Below, piece after piece: positions 25,396-34,147 of a DNA stretch of 64,000 bases (position 1 is the stretch's first letter; every line of letters starts with the position of its first letter). Made by a program: the position numbers and the translations under genes. A model generated the notes under the pieces. That model was not told the origin of the DNA, searched no databases, and was given only the letters and a program-made list of their open reading frames with translations. The stretch is from contig NZ_SHLC01000001.1 in the NCBI RefSeq assembly GCF_004217495.1, positions 868,001-932,000 on the forward strand, written 5' to 3'. Origin of the DNA: Microterricola gilva. GTDB taxonomy: Bacteria > Actinomycetota > Actinomycetes > Actinomycetales > Microbacteriaceae.

Positions 25396-26946
25396 TTAGC
25401 GGCGGCGGATGCCCTTCAGTACCGCAGCCATCACGAGCATCACCCCGCTGAGCGCGGCGAACTCCGCGCCCGTGCGCGGCAGCTGGACCAGCCCGGTCGC
25501 GTGCGAGATGGTGACGGGTTCGACGAAGCGCAGCAGGCCCTCGCGGCCGTTGCGGCGGCCGACGCCGGACTGCTTGACGCCGCCCATCGGGGCATCGACC
25601 GAGCTGAAGCTCCCGCGGTAGCCCTCATTCACGTTCACGCTGCCGGCGTCGATGGCCTTGGCAAGGCGCAGCCCGCGGGCGGTCGAGCCGCTGAACACGG
25701 AGGCGTTCAGGCCGTAGTCGCTGGCGTTGGCGGCGAGGATCGCCTCCTCCTCGCTGTCGACGACGCTGATCGCGACGACTGGGCCGAACGTCTCCCCGGC
25801 GAAGCACGCCATCTCGCTGGTGACGCCGCTGAGCACGGTTGGTTCGAAGAACAGCGGGCCGAGGTCGGGGCGCGCGTTGCCGCCCGCGACGATCGTCGCA
25901 CCCTTGGCGACGGCGTCCGCCACGTGCTCCTGCACGCGGGCGAGCTGCGCCGGCGTTGTCAGCGAGCCGACGTCGCTGCCGAAGTCGAAGTTCGCGCCCT
26001 GCACGAGGTTGCTCACCCGTGCGGCGAGGGCCGCGATGAACGGCTCCGCGACGCCGCGTTCGACGTAGATCCGCTCGATGGAGACGCAGAGCTGGCCCAT
26101 CGACGAGAAGCAGGCGTACGCGGCATCCGCAGCGGCCTTCTCCGGGTCGACGTCGTCGAGCACGATGAGCGGGTTCTTGCCGCCGAGCTCGAGGGAGGCG
26201 CCGACGAGACGCCGGCCCGCCTTCTCGGCGACGCCGCGGCCGGTCGCCGTCGAGCCCGTGAAGCAGATGTAGTCGGCCTCATCGGTGACGGCCCCTCCGA
26301 TCTCGGCGCCGTCGCCCGCGACGACGGCCCAGAGGGCGCGCGGCACGCCGGCGTCGATGAACGCCTGGCGGACGGCGAGGATGCTGAGCGCGCCCTGGTC
26401 GTCGGCCTTCTGCACGACGCCGCAGCCGGCGGCGAGGGCGGGAACGACGTCCATGGCGGCGAGGCTGAGCGGGTAGTTCCACGGCGTGATCACGCCGGCG
26501 ACGCCCTTGGGCTTGTAGCGCACGCGGGTGGAGACGACGGTCGGGATGCCGCCACGGCGGCGCTCGCCGCGGAGTACAGGGCGTGCGGCGAGGGCGTTGT
26601 AGCGGGTGACGCTCAACACCTGGAAGAACTCCTCGAAGGCCTGGCCGCGCGTCTTGCCGGTCTCGGACTGCAGCACGTCCAGCAGCGCCTCGCGACGCTC
26701 GAGCACATTGTCGTGCGCCTGCAGCAGCACCGCGCGGCGGTGTGCGAAGCCGGCGCGGGCCCAGGCGAGCTGCGCCATCCTTGCACGCGCGAACGCGTCG
26801 GAGACGTCGGAGACGCTGCTGTGCGGCAGCTCATGGAGCACCTCCCCGGTGAATGGCGCGGTCACGGCGCGCGTCGTTCCGGAGGTGGCGACGAGGTCGC
26901 GATCGAGTTCGGCGATGAAGCTCGGGTGCAGCGGAGAGGCAGACAT
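25396..26946 (-). CDS. Succinate-semialdehyde dehydrogenase (NADP+)
   Basis: This 516-aa aldehyde dehydrogenase of the GabD2/SSADH group has the NAD(P)-binding block VITPWNYPLSLAAMDV near residue 157, FTGSTATGRGVAEKAGR near 235, the catalytic Glu in SLELGGKNPL near 260 and the catalytic Cys in SSMGQLCVSIERIYV near 294. It oxidises succinate semialdehyde to succinate and would complete the GABA route begun by GabT. A Lys/Arg-rich C-terminus follows a hydrophobic stretch. The ATG at 26946 is preferred over 26955 because the -10 box TAGAAT (26954-26959) overlaps the upstream ATG. It is divergent from the MFS gene. Confidence 0.9.
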   Translation of the reverse strand: MSASPLHPSFIAELDRDLVATSGTTRAVTAPFTGEVLHELPHSSVSDVSDAFARARMAQLAWARAGFAHRRAVLLQAHDNVLERREALLDVLQSETGKTRGQAFEEFFQVLSVTRYNALAARPVLRGERRRGGIPTVVSTRVRYKPKGVAGVITPWNYPLSLAAMDVVPALAAGCGVVQKADDQGALSILAVRQAFIDAGVPRALWAVVAGDGAEIGGAVTDEADYICFTGSTATGRGVAEKAGRRLVGASLELGGKNPLIVLDDVDPEKAAADAAYACFSSMGQLCVSIERIYVERGVAEPFIAALAARVSNLVQGANFDFGSDVGSLTTPAQLARVQEHVADAVAKGATIVAGGNARPDLGPLFFEPTVLSGVTSEMACFAGETFGPVVAISVVDSEEEAILAANASDYGLNASVFSGSTARGLRLAKAIDAGSVNVNEGYRGSFSSVDAPMGGVKQSGVGRRNGREGLLRFVEPVTISHATGLVQLPRTGAEFAALSGVMLVMAAVLKGIRRR

Positions 26947-26953
26947 GAGCGCC

Positions 26954-26959
26954 ATTCTA
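26954..26959 (-). promoter_or_regulatory. Leaderless-type -10 box (SSADH gene)
   Basis: TAGAAT on the minus strand is 7 nt upstream of the ATG at 26946 and overlaps the alternative ATG at 26955, which argues for the shorter protein. Confidence 0.5.
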
Positions 26960-27003
26960 GGTCAGTTGACCCAGTTCTGTCGCCGGAAGGATCCGCGGCT
27001 CTG

Positions 27004-27009
27004 TACACT
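27004..27009 (+). promoter_or_regulatory. Leaderless-type -10 box (MFS carrier gene)
   Basis: TACACT is 6 nt upstream of the ATG at 27016, about 45 bp from the divergent SSADH box. Confidence 0.55.
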
Positions 27010-27015
27010 GCCGGA

Positions 27016-28392
27016 ATGACCGCAACGGAGCGCGCCCTTTCCCGCAGAACAGTCGTCGGCTATGCCCTGGGTTCACTCGGCACGGGCGGCTTCGCGACGC
27101 TGCCCGGCCTCGTGCTCGTGTTCTACATGACGGACACCCTCGGCATCGGTGCGCTACTCGCGGGCGTGCTCGTGACGGTGGCCAAGATCTGGGACGTCAT
27201 CATCGACCCGGTCATCGGTGCGCGGAGCGACAGCGCGCTGCGCCGGAGCGGCTCCCGCCGCGGCTTCATGCGCGCCGGTGCGCTGCTGCTTCCGCTGTTC
27301 TTCGTGCTGACCTTCGCCGTTCCGGCCGGGCTGCCCGCCGCGACATCCGGTGTCTGGGTGCTGCTGGCCTTCGTGCTCACCGCGACGGCCTTCAGCCTGT
27401 TCCAGGTGCCGTACATCGCGCTGCCGGCCGAGATCGCCGACGGCTACGACCAGCGCACCCGGCTGCTCACCTGGCGGGTCGTCGTGCTCACCTTCTCCAT
27501 CCTGCTGTTCGGCGCTGGCGGGCCGATGCTGCGCAACCTCGGCGGCGACAACGAGTACCTCGGCTACCTGCTGATGGCGATCGTCGCCGGAGTCGTGATC
27601 GGCATCGGGATGCTCCTGGCCTCCCGGGTCGCACCGCGCGGCGTCGTCGTCGCGGCGCCGGCCGAGCCCTCTGGCGGCATCCGTCGGCACTACGCGGCCG
27701 GCATCGCCGTGCTGCGCCGCTCGCAGCCGTTCCGGGCGCTGCTGGCGACGTTCATGCTGCAGGGCCTCGCGACCGGCGTGATGCTGGCAGGGGCGAACTA
27801 CGTCGCCGTGTGGGTGCTGCACTCCGAGGACGCGCTCACCCTGCTCTTCGTCGCCCTGATCGCGCCTGCGCTGTTCTGCGCGCCGCTCTGGGGCGTCATC
27901 GCCCGCCGCATCGGCAAGGAGCGCGGCTTCGTGCTGGCCAGCATGCTCTTCGGCGTCGCGGCGCTGGCGCTGACCGCGATGCTGTGGGCGCCGGGCAGCT
28001 GGGTCTACCTCCCCGTCGCCCTCGCCGGGGCAGGCTACGCGGGCATGCAGTCGCTGCCGATGGCGATGCTGCCCGACGTGATCTCGCACGATGCGGCAAC
28101 GCACGGCGACGGCCAGGCCGGGACCTTCAGTGGCGTCTGGACGGCCGGCGAGACGATCGGCATGGCGCTCGGCGCGACGGCGCTCACGCTCATGCTCGCG
28201 CTGACGGGCTACACCGAGAGCGTCGGCACGACGAGCGTCGTGCAAGGCGAGGCGGCCGTGGCCGGCATCGTGCTGAGTTTCAGCGTGCTGCCGGCGGCGC
28301 TCATCGCGCTCAGCCTCCTGACGTTGCGGCGCTACGCGCTGCGACGAGGCGACATTGACCGGAGTGACATCGAAGCGGAGGCACTGGCGTGA
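27016..28392 (+). CDS. MFS carrier of the GPH (glycoside-pentoside-hexuronide) family
   Basis: This 458-aa membrane protein has 12 predicted helices and the GPH:cation symporter pattern: YALGSLGTGGFATLPGL at the N-terminus, AKIWDVIIDPVIGARSD near residue 60 (the family's D-x3-DP-x2-G block), and YIALPAEIADGYDQRTRL near 135. GPH carriers move sugars or related solutes with Na+ or H+. It overlaps the PLP-enzyme gene by 4 nt (GTGA), so the carrier and enzyme probably serve one pathway. The solute is not predictable here. The ATG is fixed by the -10 box 6 nt upstream. Confidence 0.88.
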   Translation: MTATERALSRRTVVGYALGSLGTGGFATLPGLVLVFYMTDTLGIGALLAGVLVTVAKIWDVIIDPVIGARSDSALRRSGSRRGFMRAGALLLPLFFVLTFAVPAGLPAATSGVWVLLAFVLTATAFSLFQVPYIALPAEIADGYDQRTRLLTWRVVVLTFSILLFGAGGPMLRNLGGDNEYLGYLLMAIVAGVVIGIGMLLASRVAPRGVVVAAPAEPSGGIRRHYAAGIAVLRRSQPFRALLATFMLQGLATGVMLAGANYVAVWVLHSEDALTLLFVALIAPALFCAPLWGVIARRIGKERGFVLASMLFGVAALALTAMLWAPGSWVYLPVALAGAGYAGMQSLPMAMLPDVISHDAATHGDGQAGTFSGVWTAGETIGMALGATALTLMLALTGYTESVGTTSVVQGEAAVAGIVLSFSVLPAALIALSLLTLRRYALRRGDIDRSDIEAEALA

Positions 28393-29948
28393 GCATGGAG
28401 TTCGAACAGGAATCAGGGGCGGTGCTTGAGCGCCTCGACGCGCTGCGCGCCGCGGATGCGCCGACGCACGGCGGCCGCGTGCTCTCCTACGTCTACGATT
28501 CGGGCATCGCCGAGATCGACGCGCTCGCCGCCGCCGCGGTGCGCGCCGTGCAACCGGTGAATGCCCTGGACCCCACGACCTTCAGCTCGGTCGCGGTGAT
28601 GGAGCGCGAGATCGTCGGCTTCGCCCGTGCGGTGTTCCACGGTGACGACGCCGTCGTCGGCACCGTCACGAGCGGCGGAACCGAGAGCTGCCTGCTCGCC
28701 GTCAAGACGGCCAGGGAGATCTGGCGTGCTGATGCCGCGGCCAGGGGCGTCGACCACCGGGCGACCGTTCCGCGCATCATCGCGGCCAGCTCCGTGCACG
28801 CGGCCTTCCACAAGGCGGCCGAGTACTTCGGGCTGCGGCTCGAGTTGGTGCCGGTGGATCCGGCATCCGGCCTGCCTGCCGTCGCCGACTTCGCCGCGCT
28901 GCTGGCAGACGCCGACGACGTCGCCCTCGTCGTGCTCAGCGCGCCCAGCTACCCCCACGGCGTGATCGACCCGATCGCGGAGGTGTCTGCGCTCGCGGCG
29001 GCGGCCGGGATCAGCTGCCACGTCGACGCCTGCTTCGGCGGCTTCGTGCTGCCGTGGTGGCCGGGCCTGGACGCGGCGAGCTGGGACATGCAGCTGCCGG
29101 GTGTGACGAGCCTCTCCGCCGATCTGCACAAGTACGGCTACACGCCCAAGGGGGCGTCGGTGCTGCTGCAGCGCGGCCGCGACCGGCAGCGCAAGCAGTA
29201 CTTCGCGACGACCGGCTGGCCCGGTTACCCGGTCGTCAACTCGACGCTGCTCGGCTCGAAGTCGGCAGCGGCGCTCGCCGCGGCGTGGGCGATCACGCAG
29301 ACGCTCGGGCAGAGCGGTTTCGCCGAACTGACGGCGAGCTGTGCCAGGGCGACCGCGACGCTGCTCGACGTGATCCGCGGCATCGACGGACTGCGCGTCG
29401 TCGGGGAGCCGACGGGGCCGGCGATCGCCGTCACCGCCGACGAGACCGTGCCGGCCGAGCGCCGCGTCGACCCGCACCACTGGGCCGACCAGGCGCGCAC
29501 GCACGGCTGGCAGCTGCAGCTGCAGCCGGGCTTCGACCAGGCCGGGACCACCAGACCCGGCGGCGCATGGCTGCCCGCGACGGCGCACCTCACGGTGACA
29601 CCCGTGACCGAGTCGCGGCTGCCAGAGCTGTCGGCGGCGTTGGTCACAGCCGCCGATGAGGTGCGCGGCGTGCCACACGTCGACGTCGGGCCGCTGTTGG
29701 GGTCGCTCGGTGCGGCCCTCGGCGGATCCCTGCCGGAGACCCTCGACGCGGCGACGGCCTACGCGATGCTGAGCGGCATCGGGCTGGCGCCCGGTGCGCA
29801 GGATGCCGGAGCTGCGGATGCGGCGGACGCCGGAGCGGGAGCGTTGCCTGATCGGCTCGCGCCGTTCCTCGCGCTCGTCGAAGCGCTGCCACCAGCGGTG
29901 GCCGAGCCGCTGCTCACCGAGCTGATCGCCCGACTCGTCGAGCCCTGA
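28389..29948 (+). CDS. PLP-dependent decarboxylase / S1P-lyase-like enzyme
   Basis: This 519-aa fold-type I PLP enzyme has TVTSGGTESCLLAVKTAR near residue 95, the PLP Asp/His region CHVDACFGGFVLPW near 210 and the Schiff-base Lys in SLSADLHKYGYTPKGASV near 245. The ADLHKYGYTPKG block is closer to sphingosine-1-phosphate lyase-like members than to classic glutamate decarboxylases. A C-terminal extension of about 100 residues is Ala/Asp-rich. It is translationally coupled to the GPH carrier. The physiological substrate is unknown; a phosphorylated amino-alcohol or an aromatic amino acid is possible. The GTG at 28389 or the ATG at 28395 could be used. Confidence 0.85.
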   Translation: MSMEFEQESGAVLERLDALRAADAPTHGGRVLSYVYDSGIAEIDALAAAAVRAVQPVNALDPTTFSSVAVMEREIVGFARAVFHGDDAVVGTVTSGGTESCLLAVKTAREIWRADAAARGVDHRATVPRIIAASSVHAAFHKAAEYFGLRLELVPVDPASGLPAVADFAALLADADDVALVVLSAPSYPHGVIDPIAEVSALAAAAGISCHVDACFGGFVLPWWPGLDAASWDMQLPGVTSLSADLHKYGYTPKGASVLLQRGRDRQRKQYFATTGWPGYPVVNSTLLGSKSAAALAAAWAITQTLGQSGFAELTASCARATATLLDVIRGIDGLRVVGEPTGPAIAVTADETVPAERRVDPHHWADQARTHGWQLQLQPGFDQAGTTRPGGAWLPATAHLTVTPVTESRLPELSAALVTAADEVRGVPHVDVGPLLGSLGAALGGSLPETLDAATAYAMLSGIGLAPGAQDAGAADAADAGAGALPDRLAPFLALVEALPPAVAEPLLTELIARLVEP

Positions 29949-30864
29949 GCGCGACGCGCAGCGTCGCGAAAGGCGGCAGCCAAACCCCAGGCAATCTCAG
30001 GAACCGCAAGCGATGCTGGTGCGGTCTCGGTGTCGCCTCGGTGCGGCTGGGGTGCGGCCTCGGTTTCGATACGGCCGTGGACGGCCTACTCAACCAGCGG
30101 GGGTTTCACGCGGTGTCAGGGCTTCGGGGGCGGCCTCGTTCCTCGGCTGCTCCCTCGAGCCAGCGCGACGCGCAGCGTCGCGAAAGGCGGCAGCCAAACC
30201 CCAGGCAACCTCAGGAACCGCAAGCGATGCTGGTGCGGTCTCGGTGTCGCCTCGGTGCGGCTGGGGTGCGGCCTCGGTTTCGATACGGCCGTGGACGGCC
30301 TACTCAACCAGCGGGGGTTTCACGCGGTGTCAGGGCTTCGGGGGCGGCCTCGTTCCTCGGCTGCTCCCTCGAGCCAGCGCGACGCGCAGCGTCGCGAAAG
30401 GCGGCAGCCAAACCCCAGGCAACCTCAGGAACCGCAAGCGATGCTGGTGCGGTCTCGGAGTCGCCGCGGTGCGGCCTCGGTTTCGATAGGGCCGTGGACG
30501 GCCTACTCAACCAGCGGGGGTTTCACGCGGTGTCAGGGCTTCGGGGGCGGCCTCGTTCCTCGGCTGCTCCCTCGAGCCAGCGCGACGCGCAGCGTCGCGA
30601 AAGGCGGCAGCCAAACCCCAGGCAATCTCAGGAACCGCAAGCGATGCTGGTGCCGTCTCGGTGTCGCCTCGGTGCGGCCTCGGTTTCGATACGGCTCAGG
30701 GCTTTGGGGGCGGCCTCGTTCCTCGGCTGCTCCCTCGAGCCAGCGCGACGCGCAGCGTCGCGAAAGGCGGCAGCCCAACCCCAGGCAGTCTCAGGTACCG
30801 CAAGCGCTGCTGGTGCAGTCTCGGAGTCGCCTCGGTGCGGCCTCGGTTTCGATACGGCGTGGGG
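29949..30864 (+). repeat. Five-unit ~214-bp tandem repeat array
   Basis: Unit starts are at 29949, 30163, 30377, 30580 and 30743, giving lengths of 214, 214, 203 and 163 bp plus a partial last unit. Each unit begins with module A, a palindrome GCGACGC-GCA-GCGTCGC followed by GAAAGGCGGCAGCC. Full units then carry module B (TTTCGATACGGCCGTGGACG and flanks) and module C (CTTCGGGGGCGGCC to CCCTCGAGCCAGCG). Unit 3 lacks 11 bp and unit 4 a further 40 bp covering most of module B. The array starts within the last codons of the PLP-enzyme gene. Open frames across it are not genes: 214 is not a multiple of 3, so the reading frame shifts at each unit. Confidence 0.9.
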
Positions 30865-30873
30865 CGCGTTTGT

Positions 30874-30941
30874 GCACGCTGGCTTGAGCGAGCGGCGCAG
30901 CGACGAAGGAGCAGCGACGCACGCGAAGCCCTGAGCGGATC
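30874..30941 (+). repeat. Module D, second copy
   Basis: This 68-bp segment (GCACGCTGGCTTGAGCGAGC to GAGCGGATC) is nearly identical to 19506-19573 and closes the tandem array. The remaining 95 bp up to the mrp stop codon hold nothing I recognise. Confidence 0.75.
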
Positions 30942-31036
30942 CGTGAATCACTGGCCCAGGAGAAGGCACAGTCGAGGCCGGGGCGGAGACGGTGGCGGTG
31001 GCGGTGTCGAGCCTGTGGTGCAGCCGAGGCGGCGGA

Positions 31037-32206
31037 TCAGCCAACGCTGAACGGCAGCGCGCGGCCGGCGAGGCCACGACCGCTGCCTGCGACGGCATCC
31101 GCGACCCGCAGAATGGCCTGGCTGGCCGGGTCGGCAGGGTCGCTCAGCACGATCGGCTCGCCGGCGTCTCCACCCACACGCAGCGCGATGCTGAGCGGGA
31201 TGCGGGCGAGCACGGGCACGGGGCCGGCGCCATCCGGCTGCGAGGCGCTCAGCCGGCGGGCGACCTCGTCGCCGCCGCCGGAGCCGAAGAGCTCGAGCAC
31301 GCTGCCGTCCGGCTGCGCGAGGCCGGCCATGTTCTCGATCACGCCGAACACGCTCTGCCCGGTCTGCCTGGCAACGACGCCGCTGCGTTCGGCAACGTCG
31401 GCGGCGGCCGGCTGCGGCGTCGTGACGACGAGCACCTCGGCGTGCGGCAGCAGCTGGCCGATCGAGATCGCGACGTCGCCGGTCCCCGGCGGCAGGTCAA
31501 GCAGCAGCACATCGAGGTCGCCGAAGTAGACGTCGGTGAGGAACTGCGTCATCGTGCGGTGCAGCATCGGTCCGCGCCAGGCGACGGCCGCCGATGCGTC
31601 CTCCACGAACATGCCGATCGAGATCACCTTGACGCCGTGTGCGACCGGAGGCAGGATCATCTCGCCGACGCGGGTCGGCTTCACGGCGCGCATGGTGCCG
31701 GCTGCAGCACCCGGGACCTGCTCGGTCAGGCCGAGGATGGCCGGGATCGAGAAACCGTAGACGTCGGCGTCGAGGAGCCCGACGCGAAGGCCCTTCGCCG
31801 CGAGGGCGACTGCGAGGTTCGCGGTGAGCGTCGACTTGCCGACGCCGCCCTTACCGCTGGTGACGGCGAAGACACGCGTGAGCGCGTCGGCCGTGAACGG
31901 CATCGTGCGGGCGCCGGTGCCCTGCAGCTTCGTGGTGAGCGCCTTGCGCTCCTCGACGGTCATCACGGCCATCTCCAGTTCGGCGTTGCCGGCGCCGACG
32001 ACGGCCTCGAGCGCGCTGCGCGCGTCATCCTCGATGCGGCGGGCGGCCGGGCATCCGATGATCGTCAGCTTGAGGACGGCGTGCGCGCGCCCGGCACCGT
32101 CGACGCTGAGCGCGCCGACCATGTCGAGCTCCGTGATGGGCTTGCGGATCTCCGGGTCGATCACCCGGGCCAGCGCCTCGCGGAGCTGCTCAGGAGTTGC
32201 CGGCAT
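31037..32206 (-). CDS. mrp: Mrp/NBP35-type P-loop ATPase (iron-sulfur carrier)
   Basis: The 389-aa protein has an N-terminal MIP18/DUF59 domain (residues 1-85, VIDPEIRKPITELDMV) fused to a ParA-like ATPase. The deviant Walker A TSGKGGVGKSTLTANLA is near residue 115 and LLLDLPPGTGDVAIS near 222. Family members assemble and deliver Fe-S clusters; a CxxC motif is not seen in this protein. The ATG at 32206 is chosen over 32236 since the DUF59 domain starts there. Its start overlaps the DUF1003 stop by 17 nt. The order MgtE_N protein - DUF1003 - Mrp is shared with mycobacteria (Rv1232c to Rv1229c region, from memory). Confidence 0.93.
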   Translation of the reverse strand: MPATPEQLREALARVIDPEIRKPITELDMVGALSVDGAGRAHAVLKLTIIGCPAARRIEDDARSALEAVVGAGNAELEMAVMTVEERKALTTKLQGTGARTMPFTADALTRVFAVTSGKGGVGKSTLTANLAVALAAKGLRVGLLDADVYGFSIPAILGLTEQVPGAAAGTMRAVKPTRVGEMILPPVAHGVKVISIGMFVEDASAAVAWRGPMLHRTMTQFLTDVYFGDLDVLLLDLPPGTGDVAISIGQLLPHAEVLVVTTPQPAAADVAERSGVVARQTGQSVFGVIENMAGLAQPDGSVLELFGSGGGDEVARRLSASQPDGAGPVPVLARIPLSIALRVGGDAGEPIVLSDPADPASQAILRVADAVAGSGRGLAGRALPFSVG

Positions 32207-32756
32207 CCCGCGTCCCGTTCTCCGTGCCGCTCTCATGCTGGGCCTTGGCAGCGGCGGCCTCGCGCTCGTCGAGCTGCTCGAGCAGGCTGCGCAGCTCCGA
32301 TCGGATGAAGTCCTTCGACGCCATGTCGGAGATCGACAGCCGGAGGGCGACGACCTCGCGGGCGAGGTACTCGGTGTCGGCGAGGTTGCGCTCCGCGCGC
32401 TGCCTGTCCTGCTCGATCTGCACCCGGTCGCGGTCGTCCTGGCGGTTCTGCGCGAGCAGGATCATCGGTGCGGCGTATGAGGCCTGCAGCGAGAGGATCA
32501 GGGTGAGTGCCGTGAAGCCGATGGCTGCGGAGTCGAAGCGCCACTCCTCTGGACCCCAGGTGTTGAAGCCGAGCCAGACCAGGCAGAACAGCGAGAGGCC
32601 GGCGAGGAAGCCCGGCGTGCCCATGCCGCGGGCGATCGCCTCGGTGAAGCGGCCGAAGCGGTCGCGGCTGGCCGCCTTGTCGCGGGCGGTGATCGCCGGG
32701 CCGCGCAGGCCCTTGGGGGAGTCGAGGCGGACGTCGCTCTTGTTAGCTCGTGCCAT
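32190..32756 (-). CDS. DUF1003 membrane protein
   Basis: This 188-aa protein matches DUF1003, with RFGRFTEAIARGMGTPGFL near residue 32, two membrane helices (FLAGLSLFCLVWLGFN and IGFTALTLILSLQASYAAPM) and the typical MILLAQNRQDDRDR turn. A charged, probably coiled-coil C-terminus follows (residues 115-188). The function is unknown. The ATG at 32756 fits the family; a longer start at 32810 adds Arg/Cys-rich residues that overlap the upstream gene. It overlaps both neighbours (14 nt and 17 nt), so all three genes are co-translated. Confidence 0.9.
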   Translation of the reverse strand: MARANKSDVRLDSPKGLRGPAITARDKAASRDRFGRFTEAIARGMGTPGFLAGLSLFCLVWLGFNTWGPEEWRFDSAAIGFTALTLILSLQASYAAPMILLAQNRQDDRDRVQIEQDRQRAERNLADTEYLAREVVALRLSISDMASKDFIRSELRSLLEQLDEREAAAAKAQHESGTENGTRDAGNS

Positions 32757-34092
32757 TGCCCGTCCTCCGTCCCGTCGTGTCGCTCGGCAGCAGGATGCTG
32801 CCCGTTTCAAGCTTGGCGCGCGCGGCCGCGCGCACGGCTACGTCGTCGTTGTCGTCGGGATGACTTCGCCAGTCAGCCGGGAGCAGATAGTCGAGGACAT
32901 CGTCAATGGTCACCACCCCGACGAGTCGGTGGTGTTCATCGACAACGGGAACCGACACGAGGTCGTAGCTGGCGAGGATGCGGCTGACCTCGGCCGCAGA
33001 GGTGTCGGCCGTGACCGGCTCCAGGCCCTGGTCGAGCAGGGTTCCGAGGCGCTCGTGCGGTGGATAGCGCAGCATCCGTTGGAAGTGCACCATGCCGAGG
33101 AAGCGACCGGTCGGTGGTTCGAACGGCGGCAGCGTCACACAGATCGCGGCGCCGAGCGCGGGCGCGAGGTCGTGCCGGCGGATCAGCGCGAGGCCCTCGG
33201 CGACGGTCGCGTCGGCCGAGACGATGATCGGCTCCGGCGTCATCAGACCGCCGGCGGTGTCCGGGGCGTAGGAGAGCAGGAAGCGCACATCCTCAGCCTC
33301 CTCCGGCTCCATCAGCTCGAGCAGCGTCTCGCCGCGTTCCTCTGGCAGCTGGGCGATCAGGTCGGCCGCGTCATCCGGCTGCATGTGGTCGAGGACATCG
33401 GCGGCGCGGGCGTCGCCGAGGGTGGCCAGGATGCCGATCTGCTCGACCTCCGGCATCTCCTCGAGCACATCGGCCAGGCGGTCGTCCGGGAGCTCGCCCG
33501 CGACTTCGAACATGCGCTCCGTCGGCAGGTCGAGCAGGGTCGACGCGAGGTCGGCCGGGTTCAGCTCGGAGTAGGTGGCGATCAGGTGCTCGGCCGATTG
33601 CGCCTCGCCGGCCGTGACCGTCTCGCGCACATCCGACCAGTTGGCGAAGGCCGTCGCCCCCTTGGCGAAGGGGGAGGGGCTCGTCTTCGGCCGGCGCACG
33701 AAGAGCTGGCTGATCGCCCATTCGCTCTGGTCCTGGCCCTGTTCCTCGATCGCGACGTCCTCGACGGTCGCCTCGCCTGAGCCGTCGATGAAGCTCACCT
33801 TGCGGCCGAGCATCTCGGCGATGACGCGCACCTCGCCGCCGCGCTGCTCGAAGCGACGGACGTTGATGAGGCCGTCGGTGATGATCTGGCCGCTGCCGAT
33901 GCTGCTGACGCGGCCGATCTCCATGAAGACGCGGCGACGGCCGGGAATCTCAACGATAAGGCCGACGACGCGGGGCGGATCCGATTTGCGATACACAACC
34001 AGAACGTCGCGCACCTTGCCCACGCGGTCACCCGCGGGGTCGAAGACGGTGCACCCTGCCAGACGGGCGACGAAAACTCTGTTGGCACTCAC
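32743..34092 (-). CDS. Soluble PRC-barrel / MgtE_N / CBS protein
   Basis: This 449-aa protein has an N-terminal PRC-barrel-like region (RVFVARLAGCTVFDPAGDRV, residues 5-24), a MgtE N-terminal helical domain (about 195-310; LLDLPTERMFEVAGELPDD) and a pair of CBS domains (about 315-425; VPVVDEHHRLVGVVTIDDVLD). There are no membrane helices, so it cannot itself be a Mg2+ channel despite the MgtE similarity. It may sense Mg2+ or nucleotides for the adjacent DUF1003 membrane protein (inference). The GTG start is set by a TAGATT box 6 nt upstream. The divergent neighbour is a stress-protein gene. Confidence 0.9.
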   Translation of the reverse strand: MSANRVFVARLAGCTVFDPAGDRVGKVRDVLVVYRKSDPPRVVGLIVEIPGRRRVFMEIGRVSSIGSGQIITDGLINVRRFEQRGGEVRVIAEMLGRKVSFIDGSGEATVEDVAIEEQGQDQSEWAISQLFVRRPKTSPSPFAKGATAFANWSDVRETVTAGEAQSAEHLIATYSELNPADLASTLLDLPTERMFEVAGELPDDRLADVLEEMPEVEQIGILATLGDARAADVLDHMQPDDAADLIAQLPEERGETLLELMEPEEAEDVRFLLSYAPDTAGGLMTPEPIIVSADATVAEGLALIRRHDLAPALGAAICVTLPPFEPPTGRFLGMVHFQRMLRYPPHERLGTLLDQGLEPVTADTSAAEVSRILASYDLVSVPVVDEHHRLVGVVTIDDVLDYLLPADWRSHPDDNDDVAVRAAARAKLETGSILLPSDTTGRRTGNGTS

Positions 34093-34098
34093 CTCTCA

Positions 34099-34104
34099 AA
34101 TCTA
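34099..34104 (-). promoter_or_regulatory. Leaderless-type -10 box (MgtE_N operon)
   Basis: TAGATT on the minus strand is 6 nt upstream of the GTG at 34092. Confidence 0.55.
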
Positions 34105-34147
34105 GGCCACCCACGGGGTTTTCAGGCCCACATGGGAGAATGAGGGC

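Noticed and set aside
25384-28392. A 1002-codon plus-strand open frame
   Set aside because: Only the part from 27016 is the MFS carrier; the first half is antisense to the aldehyde dehydrogenase gene and Arg/Ala-rich, typical of GC-rich shadow frames.
29949-30864. Array considered as a CRISPR
   Set aside because: Units are ~200 bp with no short repeat and unique-spacer alternation; the whole unit is repeated. No cas genes are present.
30030-30934. Two long plus-strand open frames in the tandem array
   Set aside because: The unit length of 214 bp shifts the frame in each unit, so the encoded peptides change between copies; there is no ribosome binding site and no similarity to known proteins. 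Openness follows from GC content.
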